40,396 bases of DNA, taken from contig CACZXH010000017.1 in assembly GCA_902785065.1 (NCBI GenBank), forward strand, positions 1 through 40,396. Reading direction: 5' to 3'. The position numbers were made by a program, and so were the translations under genes. Positions 31,014 to 39,134 of this stretch are shown here, in pieces. The DNA is from an uncultured Bacteroidia bacterium. GTDB taxonomy: Bacteria > Bacteroidota > Bacteroidia > Bacteroidales > UBA932. Every line of letters starts with the position of its first letter. Positions within the stretch are counted from its first letter, which is position 1. The notes beneath the pieces are model-generated. The model had not been told where the DNA came from and did not search any database. It worked only from the letters and a program-made list of their open reading frames with translations.

Positions 31014-33014
31014 CTACCTTCCGTTCGGGACGGTGGTCGCCTGCACCGTCTGGGGCAGCCAGACCGTCATCTCGCCGCTGCCACGGTGGCACCAGGCGTA
31101 GTACGGAATGAGGGTCAAATCCACGTCCCGGACCGCCACGCGGCCGTCCGCGCCGTAGGAGAAGGTCTGCGCAGGCGTGACAATCTTGTCCAGGCCGTAG
31201 AGGTCGTCGGAGTGCTGCACGCGGAAAGTGGGCTTCTGGTTCACGATGGTACCCCGGACGGAGAAGCCCGGATTGTCGGGCCATTCGGCGCAGTACACGA
31301 CGGGACCGCGTTCCACGGCGATGCGGCCTTCGTCGGCCTTCACCTCAGCGTGGGCCTTCACTACGCGCGGCTCCATGTCGAAATGGACGACGACCTTGTC
31401 GCCCTTCTTCCACTTGCGGGTGATGGTGAAGTAACCCTGCTCAAGGGCGCTCTCCACCGGAACACCGTTCACAGTCACCTTGTAACCGGTCTTGACATCA
31501 TCCGCGAAGGTGTACAGGTCCGAAGGGACGACCTCGCCGCGCACCCAGCCCGGAATGCGGACCTTGAGCGCCATCTCCTTCTTGAGGGCGGTCTTGTCGA
31601 TGGTGATTTCGATGTTCTCGTCATACGGATAGCCCGTCTTCTGCGTGAGGGTGACCTCCTTCCCGGCAACCTTCTGCGTCATGGTATTGGGCATGAACAG
31701 ATTGACATAGAGCGCATTGTCCTTCACGGCATAGACATAACCCGGGACCGACGGGATGAAGCGGCAGATGTTGGACGGGCAGCAGGCGCAGCCGAACCAG
31801 GCCTTGCGCTCGTGCTGGCCGGCGGACTCCAGCGGGTTGGGATAGAAGAAGCCGTTGCCTTCCAGGGACACGCCGCTGATAAGGCCGTTGTACAGCGTGC
31901 GCTCCAGCACGTCGTAGTACTTGGCGTCGCCGTGCAGGAGGAACATCCGGTAATTGACATACACATTGCCGATGGCGGCGCAGGTCTCGCAGTAGGCCGT
32001 CATGTTCGGAAGCTGGTAGTTCCGGCCGAAGGCCTCGCCCTGGTTCGTCGCGCCGATGCCGCCGGTGATATAGAGCTTCTTGGAAACGATATTCTCCCAA
32101 ATCCGGTCGATGGCGTCGATGTAGCCCTGGTCCCCCGTGAGTGCAGCCACATCGGCCATGCCGGCGTACATATAGGCGGCGCGGACGGCGTGGCCCACGG
32201 CCTCGTCCTGCTCCAGCACCGGCACGTGCGACTGGTTGTACGGGTCGTTGTGGCCCGTCTTGCCGCGCTCGTCCAGGAAGAACTTGGCCTCATCCAGGTA
32301 CTTCTTCTCTCCGGTGGCGAGGTACAGCTTTGCGAGGGCCATTTCCGCAATCTGGTGGCCCGGAATCACGCGGGCCTGGCCCGGGCGGGAGCCCACTTCG
32401 CGGACGACGCAGTCCGCGTAGCGGATGGCAATGTCCAGGAAGTTGCGCTTGCCGGTGGCCTGCCAGTGCGCGACAGCGCCTTCCACCATGTGGCCGAGGT
32501 TGTAAAGCTCGTGGCTCAGTTCCTCGTCGTTCACCCAGCGCTTGTCGCCCGCCCATGCGTGCGGATGCTCCGGGTTCATCGTCCGGGCCGTGTACAGGTA
32601 GCCGTCCGGCTCCTGGGCGGCGGCGACAATGACGAGTACACTGTCGATATACGCCTCCAGCTTCTTGTCCGGATAGGTCTGGAGCACGTAGGAGGCGCCT
32701 TCGATGGTCTTGTAGACGTCGGTGTCGTCGAAGGAGAAACCCTTCACCTCATACCCGAGATTCACCGGCGAATGCATCTGCTTCTCCGCCTTCACGAAGT
32801 TCTCGTATCTGCCCTCGCTCTCGCACTTGGAGAAAGCAAGCGGAATCGTGACCTCGCGGGACGCTTTCAGGCGCTGCCCCCAGAAGGAATCGGGGGCCAC
32901 CTTCACGCTCGTGAAGGGGACGGGGTCGATGGGATAGCCGCCCGAAGCGGGCTGGGCGGAAAGGGTGACGGCGGCCAGGAGGCCGATGAAAGGGATAATC
33001 AGTTTTCCGGTCAT
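31014..33014 (-). CDS. GH127 family glycosidase (beta-L-arabinofuranosidase type)
   Basis: A 666-residue secreted enzyme with signal peptide MTGKLIIPFIGLLAAVTLSAQ. The (alpha/alpha)6 barrel of the DUF1680/GH127 family is seen from 'PIDPVPFTSVKVAPDSFWGQ' through 'GGIGATNQGEAFG'. The catalytic zinc site is present: Glu with Cys in 'MTAYCETCAAIG' and the Cys cluster 'WFGCACCPSNICRF', corresponding to the Glu and three Cys of Bifidobacterium HypBA1. Beta domains follow ('VRIPGWVRGEVVP', 'ERGPVVYCAEW'). Expected to release L-arabinofuranose from plant glycans, but GH127 members vary. No SusC/D or other glycosidase is adjacent. It has a promoter box at 33036-33043. Confidence 0.9.
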   Translation of the reverse strand: MTGKLIIPFIGLLAAVTLSAQPASGGYPIDPVPFTSVKVAPDSFWGQRLKASREVTIPLAFSKCESEGRYENFVKAEKQMHSPVNLGYEVKGFSFDDTDVYKTIEGASYVLQTYPDKKLEAYIDSVLVIVAAAQEPDGYLYTARTMNPEHPHAWAGDKRWVNDEELSHELYNLGHMVEGAVAHWQATGKRNFLDIAIRYADCVVREVGSRPGQARVIPGHQIAEMALAKLYLATGEKKYLDEAKFFLDERGKTGHNDPYNQSHVPVLEQDEAVGHAVRAAYMYAGMADVAALTGDQGYIDAIDRIWENIVSKKLYITGGIGATNQGEAFGRNYQLPNMTAYCETCAAIGNVYVNYRMFLLHGDAKYYDVLERTLYNGLISGVSLEGNGFFYPNPLESAGQHERKAWFGCACCPSNICRFIPSVPGYVYAVKDNALYVNLFMPNTMTQKVAGKEVTLTQKTGYPYDENIEITIDKTALKKEMALKVRIPGWVRGEVVPSDLYTFADDVKTGYKVTVNGVPVESALEQGYFTITRKWKKGDKVVVHFDMEPRVVKAHAEVKADEGRIAVERGPVVYCAEWPDNPGFSVRGTIVNQKPTFRVQHSDDLYGLDKIVTPAQTFSYGADGRVAVRDVDLTLIPYYAWCHRGSGEMTVWLPQTVQATTVPNGR

Positions 33015-33035
33015 GGGATGTGGTTTCTAGCATCC

Positions 33036-33043
33036 CAAAGATA
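33036..33043 (-). promoter_or_regulatory. -7 promoter box for the GH127 gene
   Basis: TATCTTTG on the minus strand, 21 bases upstream of the start at 33014. Confidence 0.6.
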
Positions 33044-33064
33044 CGAAAAAAAACGGATGCCGCG

Positions 33065-33481
33065 TCAAGGGACGAATATGAGCAGCAACAAGGGAAGGTA
33101 ATACAGGATATCCACCCAGATGTTATCCCGGCCGTCATACAAAGGGCCTTGGTTGGGATTGAGCAGCTTCCGGTCCGTTTCCACCCAGTAACACTCGCCC
33201 TCGCGGTCCACATAGAAATAGGCGTATCCGCTTTCGCGGGGCTTTGCGTCCGGATCCAGGATATCGTAGGAAGGATCCTCGTAGTCGGGCTTCATCTCAT
33301 AGCGGAGGATGCTGCCGTCCTTTCCATCGGTGTCGATGCTGTCCGGATCGCCCATCAACTGCATGATCTCCACGGCGGAACGGCCGATCCAATGGTTTTG
33401 CGTCTCGCGCGCCACCCGGCGGGAAATGCTGCAGGACGTGGCCAGAACCACGACGGACAAGAGGAGGAGAAACTTCTTCAT
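33065..33481 (-). CDS. Small lipoprotein, SmpA/OmlA-like
   Basis: A 138-residue protein starting at 33481 (MKKFLLLLSVVVLATSCSIS), with a lipobox and lipidated Cys at 17. The following 'NHWIGRSAVEIMQLMGDPDSIDTDGKDGSILRY' resembles the helix-turn-strand of BamE/SmpA-like small lipoproteins, which have a conserved 'G...v...lG.P' pattern. An unusual hydrophobic C-terminus 'ILYYLPLLLLIFVP' ends the protein and could be a membrane tail. A longer upstream frame exists but would run through a terminator hairpin, so 33481 is preferred. Function unknown. Confidence 0.75.
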   Translation of the reverse strand: MKKFLLLLSVVVLATSCSISRRVARETQNHWIGRSAVEIMQLMGDPDSIDTDGKDGSILRYEMKPDYEDPSYDILDPDAKPRESGYAYFYVDREGECYWVETDRKLLNPNQGPLYDGRDNIWVDILYYLPLLLLIFVP

Positions 33482-33487
33482 AACTTC

Positions 33488-33528
33488 CCTAAAAACAAAA
33501 AATGTGCAAAACAGGACGTTTTGCACAT
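33488..33528 (-). terminator. Rho-independent terminator after pheS
   Basis: Perfect 11 bp stem, ATGTGCAAAAC (33502-33512) with GTTTTGCACAT (33518-33528), and a 5-base loop. On the minus strand it is followed by a T-rich tract (complement of 33488-33501). It lies 21 bases after the pheS stop and just before the lipoprotein start. Confidence 0.8.
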
Positions 33529-33549
33529 GAATTTGCAGGGAACGGGGGC

Positions 33550-34584
33550 TTACACCTCCGTTGCCGTCGCGAACTCCTTCAGGAAGCGCATGTCGTTCTC
33601 GAAGTAGTGACGGAGGTCGTTGACCTGCCACTTGAGCATCGCGATGCGTTCCACGCCCATGCCGAAGGCGAAGCCGCTATAGACCTTGGAGTCGATGCCG
33701 CTGGCCTCGAGGACGTTCGGGTCCACCATGCCGCAGCCCATGATCTCGAGCCAGCCGGTGCCCTTGCAGATGTTGCAGCCCTTGCCGTGGCAGATGTTGC
33801 AGCTCACATCGACCTCCGCGGAGGGCTCGGTGAACGGGAAGTAGGAAGGACGCATCCGGATCTGCGTGTCCGGGCCGAACATTTCACGGGCGAACAGGAG
33901 GATGGCCTGCTTGAGGTCCGCGAAAGTGACGTTCTTGTCGATATAAAGACCCTCCACCTGGTGGAAGATGCAGTGCGCGCGGGCGCTGATGGCTTCGTTG
34001 CGGAACACGCGGCCCGGGCAGATCACGCGGATCGGGAGGGGCTGCGATTCCATCGTGCGCACCTGCACGGAAGAAGTGTGGGTGCGAAGAAGGAGCGGAT
34101 TCAGGTGGCCGTTGGACACGAAGAAGGTGTCCTGCATCTCGCGGGCGGGGTGGTTCGGCGGGAAATTGAGCGCCTCGAACACGTGCCAGTCGTCCTCGAT
34201 CTCCGGGCCTTCGGCCACATCGTAGCCGAACTTGCGGAAAATGTCCACGATTTCCTGGCGGACGATGGAGACGGGATGGCGGGAACCCAGTTCGAAGGGG
34301 TCGCCCGGCATGGAAAGGTCCTGCTTCGGAGCCAGTTCCACGGCGGCGGCCGCGGCCTGGTCCTTGAGTTCCTCGATCTTGGCCATGGCGGCTTTCTTGA
34401 GCTCGTTAAGCTTCTGACCGTATTCGCGCTTGAGTTCCGGGGCGATGGTGCGGAACTCCTCCATCAGCGCGGTGATGGATCCTTTCTTTCCCAGCAGGCG
34501 GACACGGGCGTCCTCCACTTCTTTCTGTGAGGCGGCCTTGAGCTCGGCCAGTTGCTTCTGGATCTGTTCGATCGCTTCTTTCAT
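33550..34584 (-). CDS. pheS: Phenylalanyl-tRNA synthetase alpha subunit
   Basis: Catalytic alpha chain of the (alpha-beta)2 class II enzyme that charges tRNA-Phe. 344 residues from 34584 (MKEAIEQIQKQLAELKAASQ), an N-terminal coiled coil, then class II motifs: 'HPVSIVRQEIVDIFRKFGYD', 'DTFFVSNG', 'LLLRTHTSSVQVRTM', 'RVFRNEAISARAHCIFHQVEG' (motif 2), and 'GFAFGMGVERIAML' (motif 3). A Cys-rich insert 'SCNICHGKGCNICKGTGW' could bind a metal; similar inserts are known in other bacterial PheS. pheT is not adjacent, as is usual in Bacteroidota. A TATCTTTG box lies 25 bases upstream, and a terminator follows. Confidence 0.96.
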   Translation of the reverse strand: MKEAIEQIQKQLAELKAASQKEVEDARVRLLGKKGSITALMEEFRTIAPELKREYGQKLNELKKAAMAKIEELKDQAAAAAVELAPKQDLSMPGDPFELGSRHPVSIVRQEIVDIFRKFGYDVAEGPEIEDDWHVFEALNFPPNHPAREMQDTFFVSNGHLNPLLLRTHTSSVQVRTMESQPLPIRVICPGRVFRNEAISARAHCIFHQVEGLYIDKNVTFADLKQAILLFAREMFGPDTQIRMRPSYFPFTEPSAEVDVSCNICHGKGCNICKGTGWLEIMGCGMVDPNVLEASGIDSKVYSGFAFGMGVERIAMLKWQVNDLRHYFENDMRFLKEFATATEV

Positions 34585-34608
34585 ACCTTGTTTTCGTCTA
34601 AAATCCCG

Positions 34609-34616
34609 CAAAGATA
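34609..34616 (-). promoter_or_regulatory. -7 promoter box for pheS
   Basis: TATCTTTG on the minus strand, 24 bases upstream of the pheS ATG and directly after the stop of the upstream gene (34618). pheS therefore probably has its own transcript. Confidence 0.65.
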
Positions 34617-34617
34617 A

Positions 34618-35061
34618 CTATTTTCCGGCGTTTTTGAGCTCGGCCGAGGCTTTTTCCGCCTTGGCCTTCCGCTTGTCGCGGGCTTTCTGGTTGCGCTGGC
34701 CGGTGGACTTCCAGTACTTCTTCCACTGCTCTTCATTAAAGAAACGGTGGTAGGAGTCGTCGATCTGCTGCATCCACTTGTCCTGGACGCTCTGGTAGAT
34801 GTCTGCATTCCCCACCTTCGTCTTCTGGAGCTCTTCCAGTTCCTCCTGGAGGGCGTGGTAGTCGTGGGTGAGGGTGGAGTCCACGTAGAACTCCTGCCAG
34901 TATTCGAGCGTAAGCTGGTCCGACAGGCGTTTGACTTCCTTGTCGATGAATTCCAGCAGCTGCTTCTCCCGCTGTTCCGGCGTCTGGGGCCCCTGGTCCT
35001 GGGCGCGCAGGGCGACGGAGCCCAGGAGGAGGGCCGCCGCCAGCATCCATAAGTGTTTCAT
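34618..35061 (-). CDS. Small secreted helical protein of unknown function
   Basis: A 147-residue protein starting at 35061 (MKHLWMLAAALLLGSVALRA), with a signal peptide cleaved near LRA-Q. The mature part is highly charged and helical: 'EQREKQLLEFIDKEVKRLSD', 'YWQEFYVDSTLTHDYHALQE', 'WMQQIDDSYHRFFNEEQWKK', and a Lys/Ala-rich tail. No known domain was recognised. The pattern recalls small periplasmic helical proteins of Bacteroidota that are annotated as hypothetical. The start at 35061 is chosen over an ATG 18 bases earlier for the better signal peptide. Confidence 0.75.
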   Translation of the reverse strand: MKHLWMLAAALLLGSVALRAQDQGPQTPEQREKQLLEFIDKEVKRLSDQLTLEYWQEFYVDSTLTHDYHALQEELEELQKTKVGNADIYQSVQDKWMQQIDDSYHRFFNEEQWKKYWKSTGQRNQKARDKRKAKAEKASAELKNAGK

Positions 35062-35078
35062 CGCTTGATAAAATTTCA

Positions 35079-35086
35079 TAAATTTG
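35079..35086 (+). promoter_or_regulatory. -7 promoter box for the C69 peptidase
   Basis: TAAATTTG on the plus strand, 54 bases upstream of the ATG at 35141, in the AT-rich divergent spacer. Confidence 0.4.
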
Positions 35087-35140
35087 CAAAGGCTTGCAAG
35101 CAGGCAAAATTAACAATAATTGCACAAACCCCCAAATACG

Positions 35141-36928
35141 ATGCATAAACCGCACCTGACTCTCCTCCTTTCCGCGCTTGTTTTCCTGATTCCCGCGCTG
35201 GAAGGAAATACATGCACAAACGTCATCATCACCAAGGGCGCCAGCAAGGACGGCTCCACCCTGGTCACCTATGCGGCGGACTCCCACTACCTGTTCGGAG
35301 AACTGTACTACCACCCCGCCGCGGACTGGAAGGCCGGCTCGATGCTCCAAGTGTATGACTGGGACAGCGGGAAGTACCTCGGCGACATCGACCAGGTCCC
35401 CCATACCTTCCAGACCGTGGGCAACATGAACGAGAAACAAGTCATCATCACCGAGACCACCTGGGGCGGGCGCGAGGAGCTGATGGACCGCCGGGGCCGC
35501 ATTGACTACGGCTCCCTCATCTACATCGCCCTGCAGCGGGCTTCGACGGCCCGGGAAGCGATCTCCGTCATCGTGGACCTGGCGAACGAATACGGCTACG
35601 CCTCCGAGGGCGAGACCTTCTCCATCGCCGACAAGAACGAGGCCTGGATCATGGAACTCATCGGCAAGGGGACGAACATCCGCAACGGGGTCAATACCGA
35701 CAAGGGCATCGTGTGGGTGGCCCTCCGCGTGCCGGACGGCGCCATTTGCGCCCACGCCAACCAGGCCCGCATCGGCGCCTTTCCCCTGAACGACCCCGAC
35801 AACTGCCTGTACGCGAAGGATGTCATTTCCCTCGCCCGCCGCAAGGGTTATTTCGACGGCGCCGACGAGGAGTTCAGCTTCAAGAAGGCCTACGGTCCGG
35901 CGGATTTCGGCACCGTCCGCGGCTGCGACGCCCGCGTCTGGAGCGCCTTCAACATCCTTTCCGGCGGCTGGTTCTCCTACTATGACGCCGAAGGCAAGGC
36001 CGTCACCAAGGACGCTTCCGATTTCCTGGACTACGCCATGGGCTATGACCTGGACGGCGACCTGCCCCTGTTCATCTATCCGCGGGAGAAAGTCTCCGTG
36101 AAGGCGGTGGCCGACGTGATGCGCGACCACTACGAAGGGACGCCCATGGACATGACGCAGGACATCGGCGCGGGCGGCAACGCCCTGCCGTACCGCTGGC
36201 GCCCGATGGAGTACAAGGCCGAGGGCGGCACTTACCTGAACGAGCGCGCCATCGCCACCCAGCAGACCGGCTTCTGGATGGTGGGCCAGGCCCGCGACTA
36301 CGTCCCCGATGAGGTGGGCGGTATCCTGTGGTTCGGCACGGACGATGCGGCAACTTCCTATGTAACACCGATTTATACATCCATTACCAAGGTCCCCGAA
36401 TGCTTCCGTGTGGGCAACGGCGACCTCCTTCATTACTCGCCCACCGCCTCCTTCTGGATCAACAACCGCATTTCGAACGCCTGCTACAAGATGTACAACA
36501 TCATGGCCCCGCACGTGCGGAAAAAGATCGACGCCTTCGAGACGGACCAGATGGAGCGCAAGACGCACAGCGTGGACAGCGCCGCCGTGGCGCTGTACAA
36601 CCAGGTCGCCGTGAAACTGCAGGACAAGCTTGCTTCCGGACGCAATGTCATGGTGTCCCGCAAGCCGTTCGCCAAAGTGACGCGCTATGTCACGGACTAC
36701 TCCGTCCGGACGGCGCAGGACCAATTCGACAACTGGGTTTCCCTGGAAGAGGAACTGCTCGTCAAGTTCATCGACGGCAACGTGAAGCCGCAGAACGAGG
36801 ACGGCACTTTCCAGCACTCCGAGCACGCCAAAGGCCAGCCCGCCAAGGTCGAGCAGCCGGGGTACACCGAGCTTTGGAAAGAAACCGTCGCCCGTGAGGC
36901 CGGCGAAGTCCTGAAAGTCAAGGAATAA
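35141..36928 (+). CDS. C69 family cysteine dipeptidase
   Basis: Ntn-hydrolase of the PepD/C69 family, which cleaves dipeptides using an N-terminal Cys exposed by processing. 595 residues from 35141. The signal peptide is MHKPHLTLLLSALVFLIPAL, and the expected nucleophile is Cys25 in 'NTCTNVIITKGASKDGSTLV', matching the family pattern C-T-x-x-x-x-x-K-x-A-S-x-D-G-S. Further family features: 'VTYAADSH', 'YGSLIYIALQRASTAREAIS', 'SIADKNEAWIMELIGKG', 'WVALRVPDGAICAHANQARI'. Export and context suggest periplasmic peptide use together with the S46 enzyme. It overlaps nagA by one base (TAATG). A TTG start 21 bases upstream is possible but less likely. Confidence 0.9.
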   Translation: MHKPHLTLLLSALVFLIPALEGNTCTNVIITKGASKDGSTLVTYAADSHYLFGELYYHPAADWKAGSMLQVYDWDSGKYLGDIDQVPHTFQTVGNMNEKQVIITETTWGGREELMDRRGRIDYGSLIYIALQRASTAREAISVIVDLANEYGYASEGETFSIADKNEAWIMELIGKGTNIRNGVNTDKGIVWVALRVPDGAICAHANQARIGAFPLNDPDNCLYAKDVISLARRKGYFDGADEEFSFKKAYGPADFGTVRGCDARVWSAFNILSGGWFSYYDAEGKAVTKDASDFLDYAMGYDLDGDLPLFIYPREKVSVKAVADVMRDHYEGTPMDMTQDIGAGGNALPYRWRPMEYKAEGGTYLNERAIATQQTGFWMVGQARDYVPDEVGGILWFGTDDAATSYVTPIYTSITKVPECFRVGNGDLLHYSPTASFWINNRISNACYKMYNIMAPHVRKKIDAFETDQMERKTHSVDSAAVALYNQVAVKLQDKLASGRNVMVSRKPFAKVTRYVTDYSVRTAQDQFDNWVSLEEELLVKFIDGNVKPQNEDGTFQHSEHAKGQPAKVEQPGYTELWKETVAREAGEVLKVKE

Positions 36929-38106
36929 TGACACTCGTTTTCACAGGCGGGCGGTTCCTGCTGCCCGAAGGTGTCCGGACCGGGCTTGCGCTGGTGGTCC
37001 GGGACGGCCGGATCGATGCCCTCATCCCCGAGGCCGACGCGCCGGAAGGGCTCCGGGTCGATGCCGGGGGCCAGTTCGTCTCCCCGGGATTCATCGACAT
37101 GCATGTCCATGGCGGCTGGGGGCACGATTTCCTGGACGGGACCGTAGAGGCTTATCTGGAACCTGCCCGGCAGCATGCCCTGCACGGGACGACGACCATG
37201 GCACCTTCCCTGGCGACAGCCTCCTACCCCGACTACGAGCGGGCGGTCCGCGCCTACCGGGAAGCCCTGCCGCTGAACGTCTCCGGAGCCTGGTTTGCGG
37301 GCATCCATTTCGAAGGGCCGTTCTTCTCTGCGGCCAAAGCGGGGGCGCAGGACGCAGCGCTGCTGAAGCTCCCCCTGCCGGAGAACTATCTTCCGCTGCT
37401 GGAGGCCTATCCCGAAATCGTCCGCATCAGCGCCGCGCCCGAAGTGGAAGGCGCGATGGGGCTGGGCGAGGAACTGCAGCGCCGTGGAATCATCGCCGCC
37501 GTCGCCCATACCGACGCCTCCTGCGCCGTTTGTGAAGAGGCCTTCCGCCACGGCTATTCCCTGATGACGCACTTCTATTGCGCCATGTCCACGGTGTCCA
37601 AGCGCGGCTACAGCCGCTACGCCGGCGCCGTGGAGGCCGGCTATCTGCAAGACTTCGACATCGAGGTGATCGCCGACGGCGTCCACCTGCCGGATGACCT
37701 CCTCCGGATGGTGTACCGCCTCAAAGGCCCGGACCGCGTGGTCCTCTGCACGGACTCCATCCGCGCAACCGGCCTGCCCGACGGCGAGTACATCCAGGGC
37801 AGTCTGGAGAACGGCCTGAAGTTCATCGTGGAAAACGGCGTGGCGCTGCGGCCGGACCGCGGCGGCCTCGCGGGCTCCGTCGCGACGACGGACCGCCTCG
37901 TCCGCACGATGGCGCGCGCCATTGCGGGCTCCGCGGGCCTCGCCGCCGGCATCCCGGACGCCGTCCGGATGATGACCGCCACCCCCGCCCGCATCCTCGG
38001 CCTCCCCGCCAAGGGCCGCCTCGCCCCCGGCTGCGACGCCGACATCATCCTCTTCGATGACACCGTCGCCGTCTCCCGCGTCTTCATTGGCGGGAAAGAG
38101 ATCTGA
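36928..38106 (+). CDS. nagA: N-acetylglucosamine-6-phosphate deacetylase
   Basis: Removes acetate from GlcNAc-6-P, feeding amino-sugar recycling or catabolism. An amidohydrolase-fold protein of 392 residues. Metal and substrate motifs in order: 'GFIDMHVHGGWGHDF' (His 59 and 61), 'GIHFEGPFFS' with the metal Glu, 'VAHTDASC', 'MTHFYCAMS' (usually THLFNAM, so slightly atypical), 'IADGVHLPDDLL', and the catalytic Asp in 'LCTDSIRATGLPDGEY'. It ends with the beta-sandwich return 'LAPGCDADIILFDD'. It starts inside the stop codon of the C69 peptidase gene, so it is likely translationally coupled to it. No nagB is adjacent. Confidence 0.93.
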   Translation: MTLVFTGGRFLLPEGVRTGLALVVRDGRIDALIPEADAPEGLRVDAGGQFVSPGFIDMHVHGGWGHDFLDGTVEAYLEPARQHALHGTTTMAPSLATASYPDYERAVRAYREALPLNVSGAWFAGIHFEGPFFSAAKAGAQDAALLKLPLPENYLPLLEAYPEIVRISAAPEVEGAMGLGEELQRRGIIAAVAHTDASCAVCEEAFRHGYSLMTHFYCAMSTVSKRGYSRYAGAVEAGYLQDFDIEVIADGVHLPDDLLRMVYRLKGPDRVVLCTDSIRATGLPDGEYIQGSLENGLKFIVENGVALRPDRGGLAGSVATTDRLVRTMARAIAGSAGLAAGIPDAVRMMTATPARILGLPAKGRLAPGCDADIILFDDTVAVSRVFIGGKEI

Positions 38107-38124
38107 CCTTGGCAGAATTTTTGC

Positions 38125-38132
38125 TATCTTTG
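38125..38132 (+). promoter_or_regulatory. -7 promoter box for the small lipoprotein at 38153
   Basis: TATCTTTG, 20 bases before the ATG at 38153, in the 46-base gap after nagA. Confidence 0.6.
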
Positions 38133-38152
38133 GCTGAAAACACTGAACGACT

Positions 38153-38590
38153 ATGCGTAAATATCTCCTTATCCTCCTGGTGGCCCTGACCGCCGCCAGC
38201 TGCGCCACCCTCCGGGCGCCCGCCAAGCTCGAGCGCTTCGTGGACCGTGTCGAACGCAACGCCGACCGCTACCGCCCCTATCAGTGGGACCGCGTGAACC
38301 GGCAGTATGAAGCCCTGCTCCGGGAGTATTCGGCCAATTACCGCATGTACTCTATCGCCGAGAAGCAGCAGGCGATGGCCGCCATCGGCCGCTATCACGG
38401 CATCCTGGTGGACCATGGTATCAAGAAGGGCATCGGCTTCCTCGGGGGCCTGGGCGCCTACGCCGGCGGCCTGCTCGATCTGCTCAAGCAGGATGCGGGG
38501 GCGGTGTCCGACTTCCTCCAGAGCGTGCTGGGACTGAAGGGCACCGAAATCAACAAGTGGATGGACCAGCTTAAGAAGTACGCAGAGTAA
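38153..38590 (+). CDS. Small lipoprotein, possibly DUF6565-like
   Basis: A 145-residue protein starting MRKYLLILLVALTAASCATL, a lipoprotein signal with Cys at 17. The N-terminal half is helical and charged, 'KLERFVDRVERNADRYRPYQ' followed by 'WDRVNRQYEALLREYS', similar in style to the Bacteroidota DUF6565 lipoproteins (pattern 'F...ve...y...dW......y'), but I hold that only weakly. A Gly-rich segment 'GIGFLGGLGAYAGGLLDLL' may be amphipathic. The last 20 bases overlap the convergent FNT-like gene. Function unknown. Confidence 0.78.
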   Translation: MRKYLLILLVALTAASCATLRAPAKLERFVDRVERNADRYRPYQWDRVNRQYEALLREYSANYRMYSIAEKQQAMAAIGRYHGILVDHGIKKGIGFLGGLGAYAGGLLDLLKQDAGAVSDFLQSVLGLKGTEINKWMDQLKKYAE

Positions 38591-39134
38591 CGCGCCGGAC
38601 ATTGCATCCGACGTAGTTGCCCAGCACGATCAGCGGGTAATACCACAACAGCGCGGGACTCCATTTCCAGGCGGCGACGATGTATGTCACGTCGGCGATG
38701 GAATGGTAGAAGCCGCACACGATGAACAAGGGGACGCCGAACAGGATCGGGAGGATGGACCCCTTGTTTTTATAGAGCCAGACGGCGATGTCGATGATGA
38801 GGCCGCAGCCGACGGCCCGCAGGAAACTGCGCCAGGGGCCCTGGGCGATGCGCCCGGCGACCATGTCCTGCGCACGCTCCACGGGGGCGCCGCCGAGGGA
38901 GAACACCAGCAGGCCCAGCAGGGCGCAGCCGATGATGTTGAACAGCCAGATTCTCACCAGGGCCGGGATGTCGTTCGTGACACCGGCCTTTCCCGTATAG
39001 AGCGGGACGCCGAACAGCACCACGCACACGAGCCCGAACGCGAAAATCACGGCCCCCGGAATCCCTCCGAGCGCCAGGTAGCCGGTGGCCCCCAGGCCGA
39101 TCAGGAAGCCTGAGAAAAGGGACTCGCGGTTCAT
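38571..39134 (-). CDS. Short formate/nitrite transporter (FNT) family-like membrane protein
   Basis: A 187-residue protein with about five to six hydrophobic segments. It opens 'ESLFSGFLIGLGATGYLALG', with 'FGVPLYTGKAGVTN' as the first re-entrant motif. Near the C-terminus it has 'CGFYHSIADVTYI', which corresponds to the 'GFEHSVANM' signature holding the central His of FNT channels. FNT proteins usually have about 260-280 residues; this one is shorter mainly in the middle. It likely passes formate, nitrite or another small anion across the inner membrane. Its ATG overlaps the aminopeptidase P stop (ATGA), so it is the downstream gene of a two-gene unit. Confidence 0.75.
   Translation of the reverse strand: MNRESLFSGFLIGLGATGYLALGGIPGAVIFAFGLVCVVLFGVPLYTGKAGVTNDIPALVRIWLFNIIGCALLGLLVFSLGGAPVERAQDMVAGRIAQGPWRSFLRAVGCGLIIDIAVWLYKNKGSILPILFGVPLFIVCGFYHSIADVTYIVAAWKWSPALLWYYPLIVLGNYVGCNVRRVTLRTS

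Noticed and set aside
33482-33631. N-terminal extension of the small lipoprotein at 33065-33481.
   Set aside because: It would run through the pheS terminator hairpin and the end of pheS, and the lipoprotein signal starts precisely at 33481.
35120-35140. TTG start upstream of the C69 peptidase.
   Set aside because: The ATG at 35141 gives a proper signal peptide leading to the catalytic Cys; the upstream start only adds seven residues before it.
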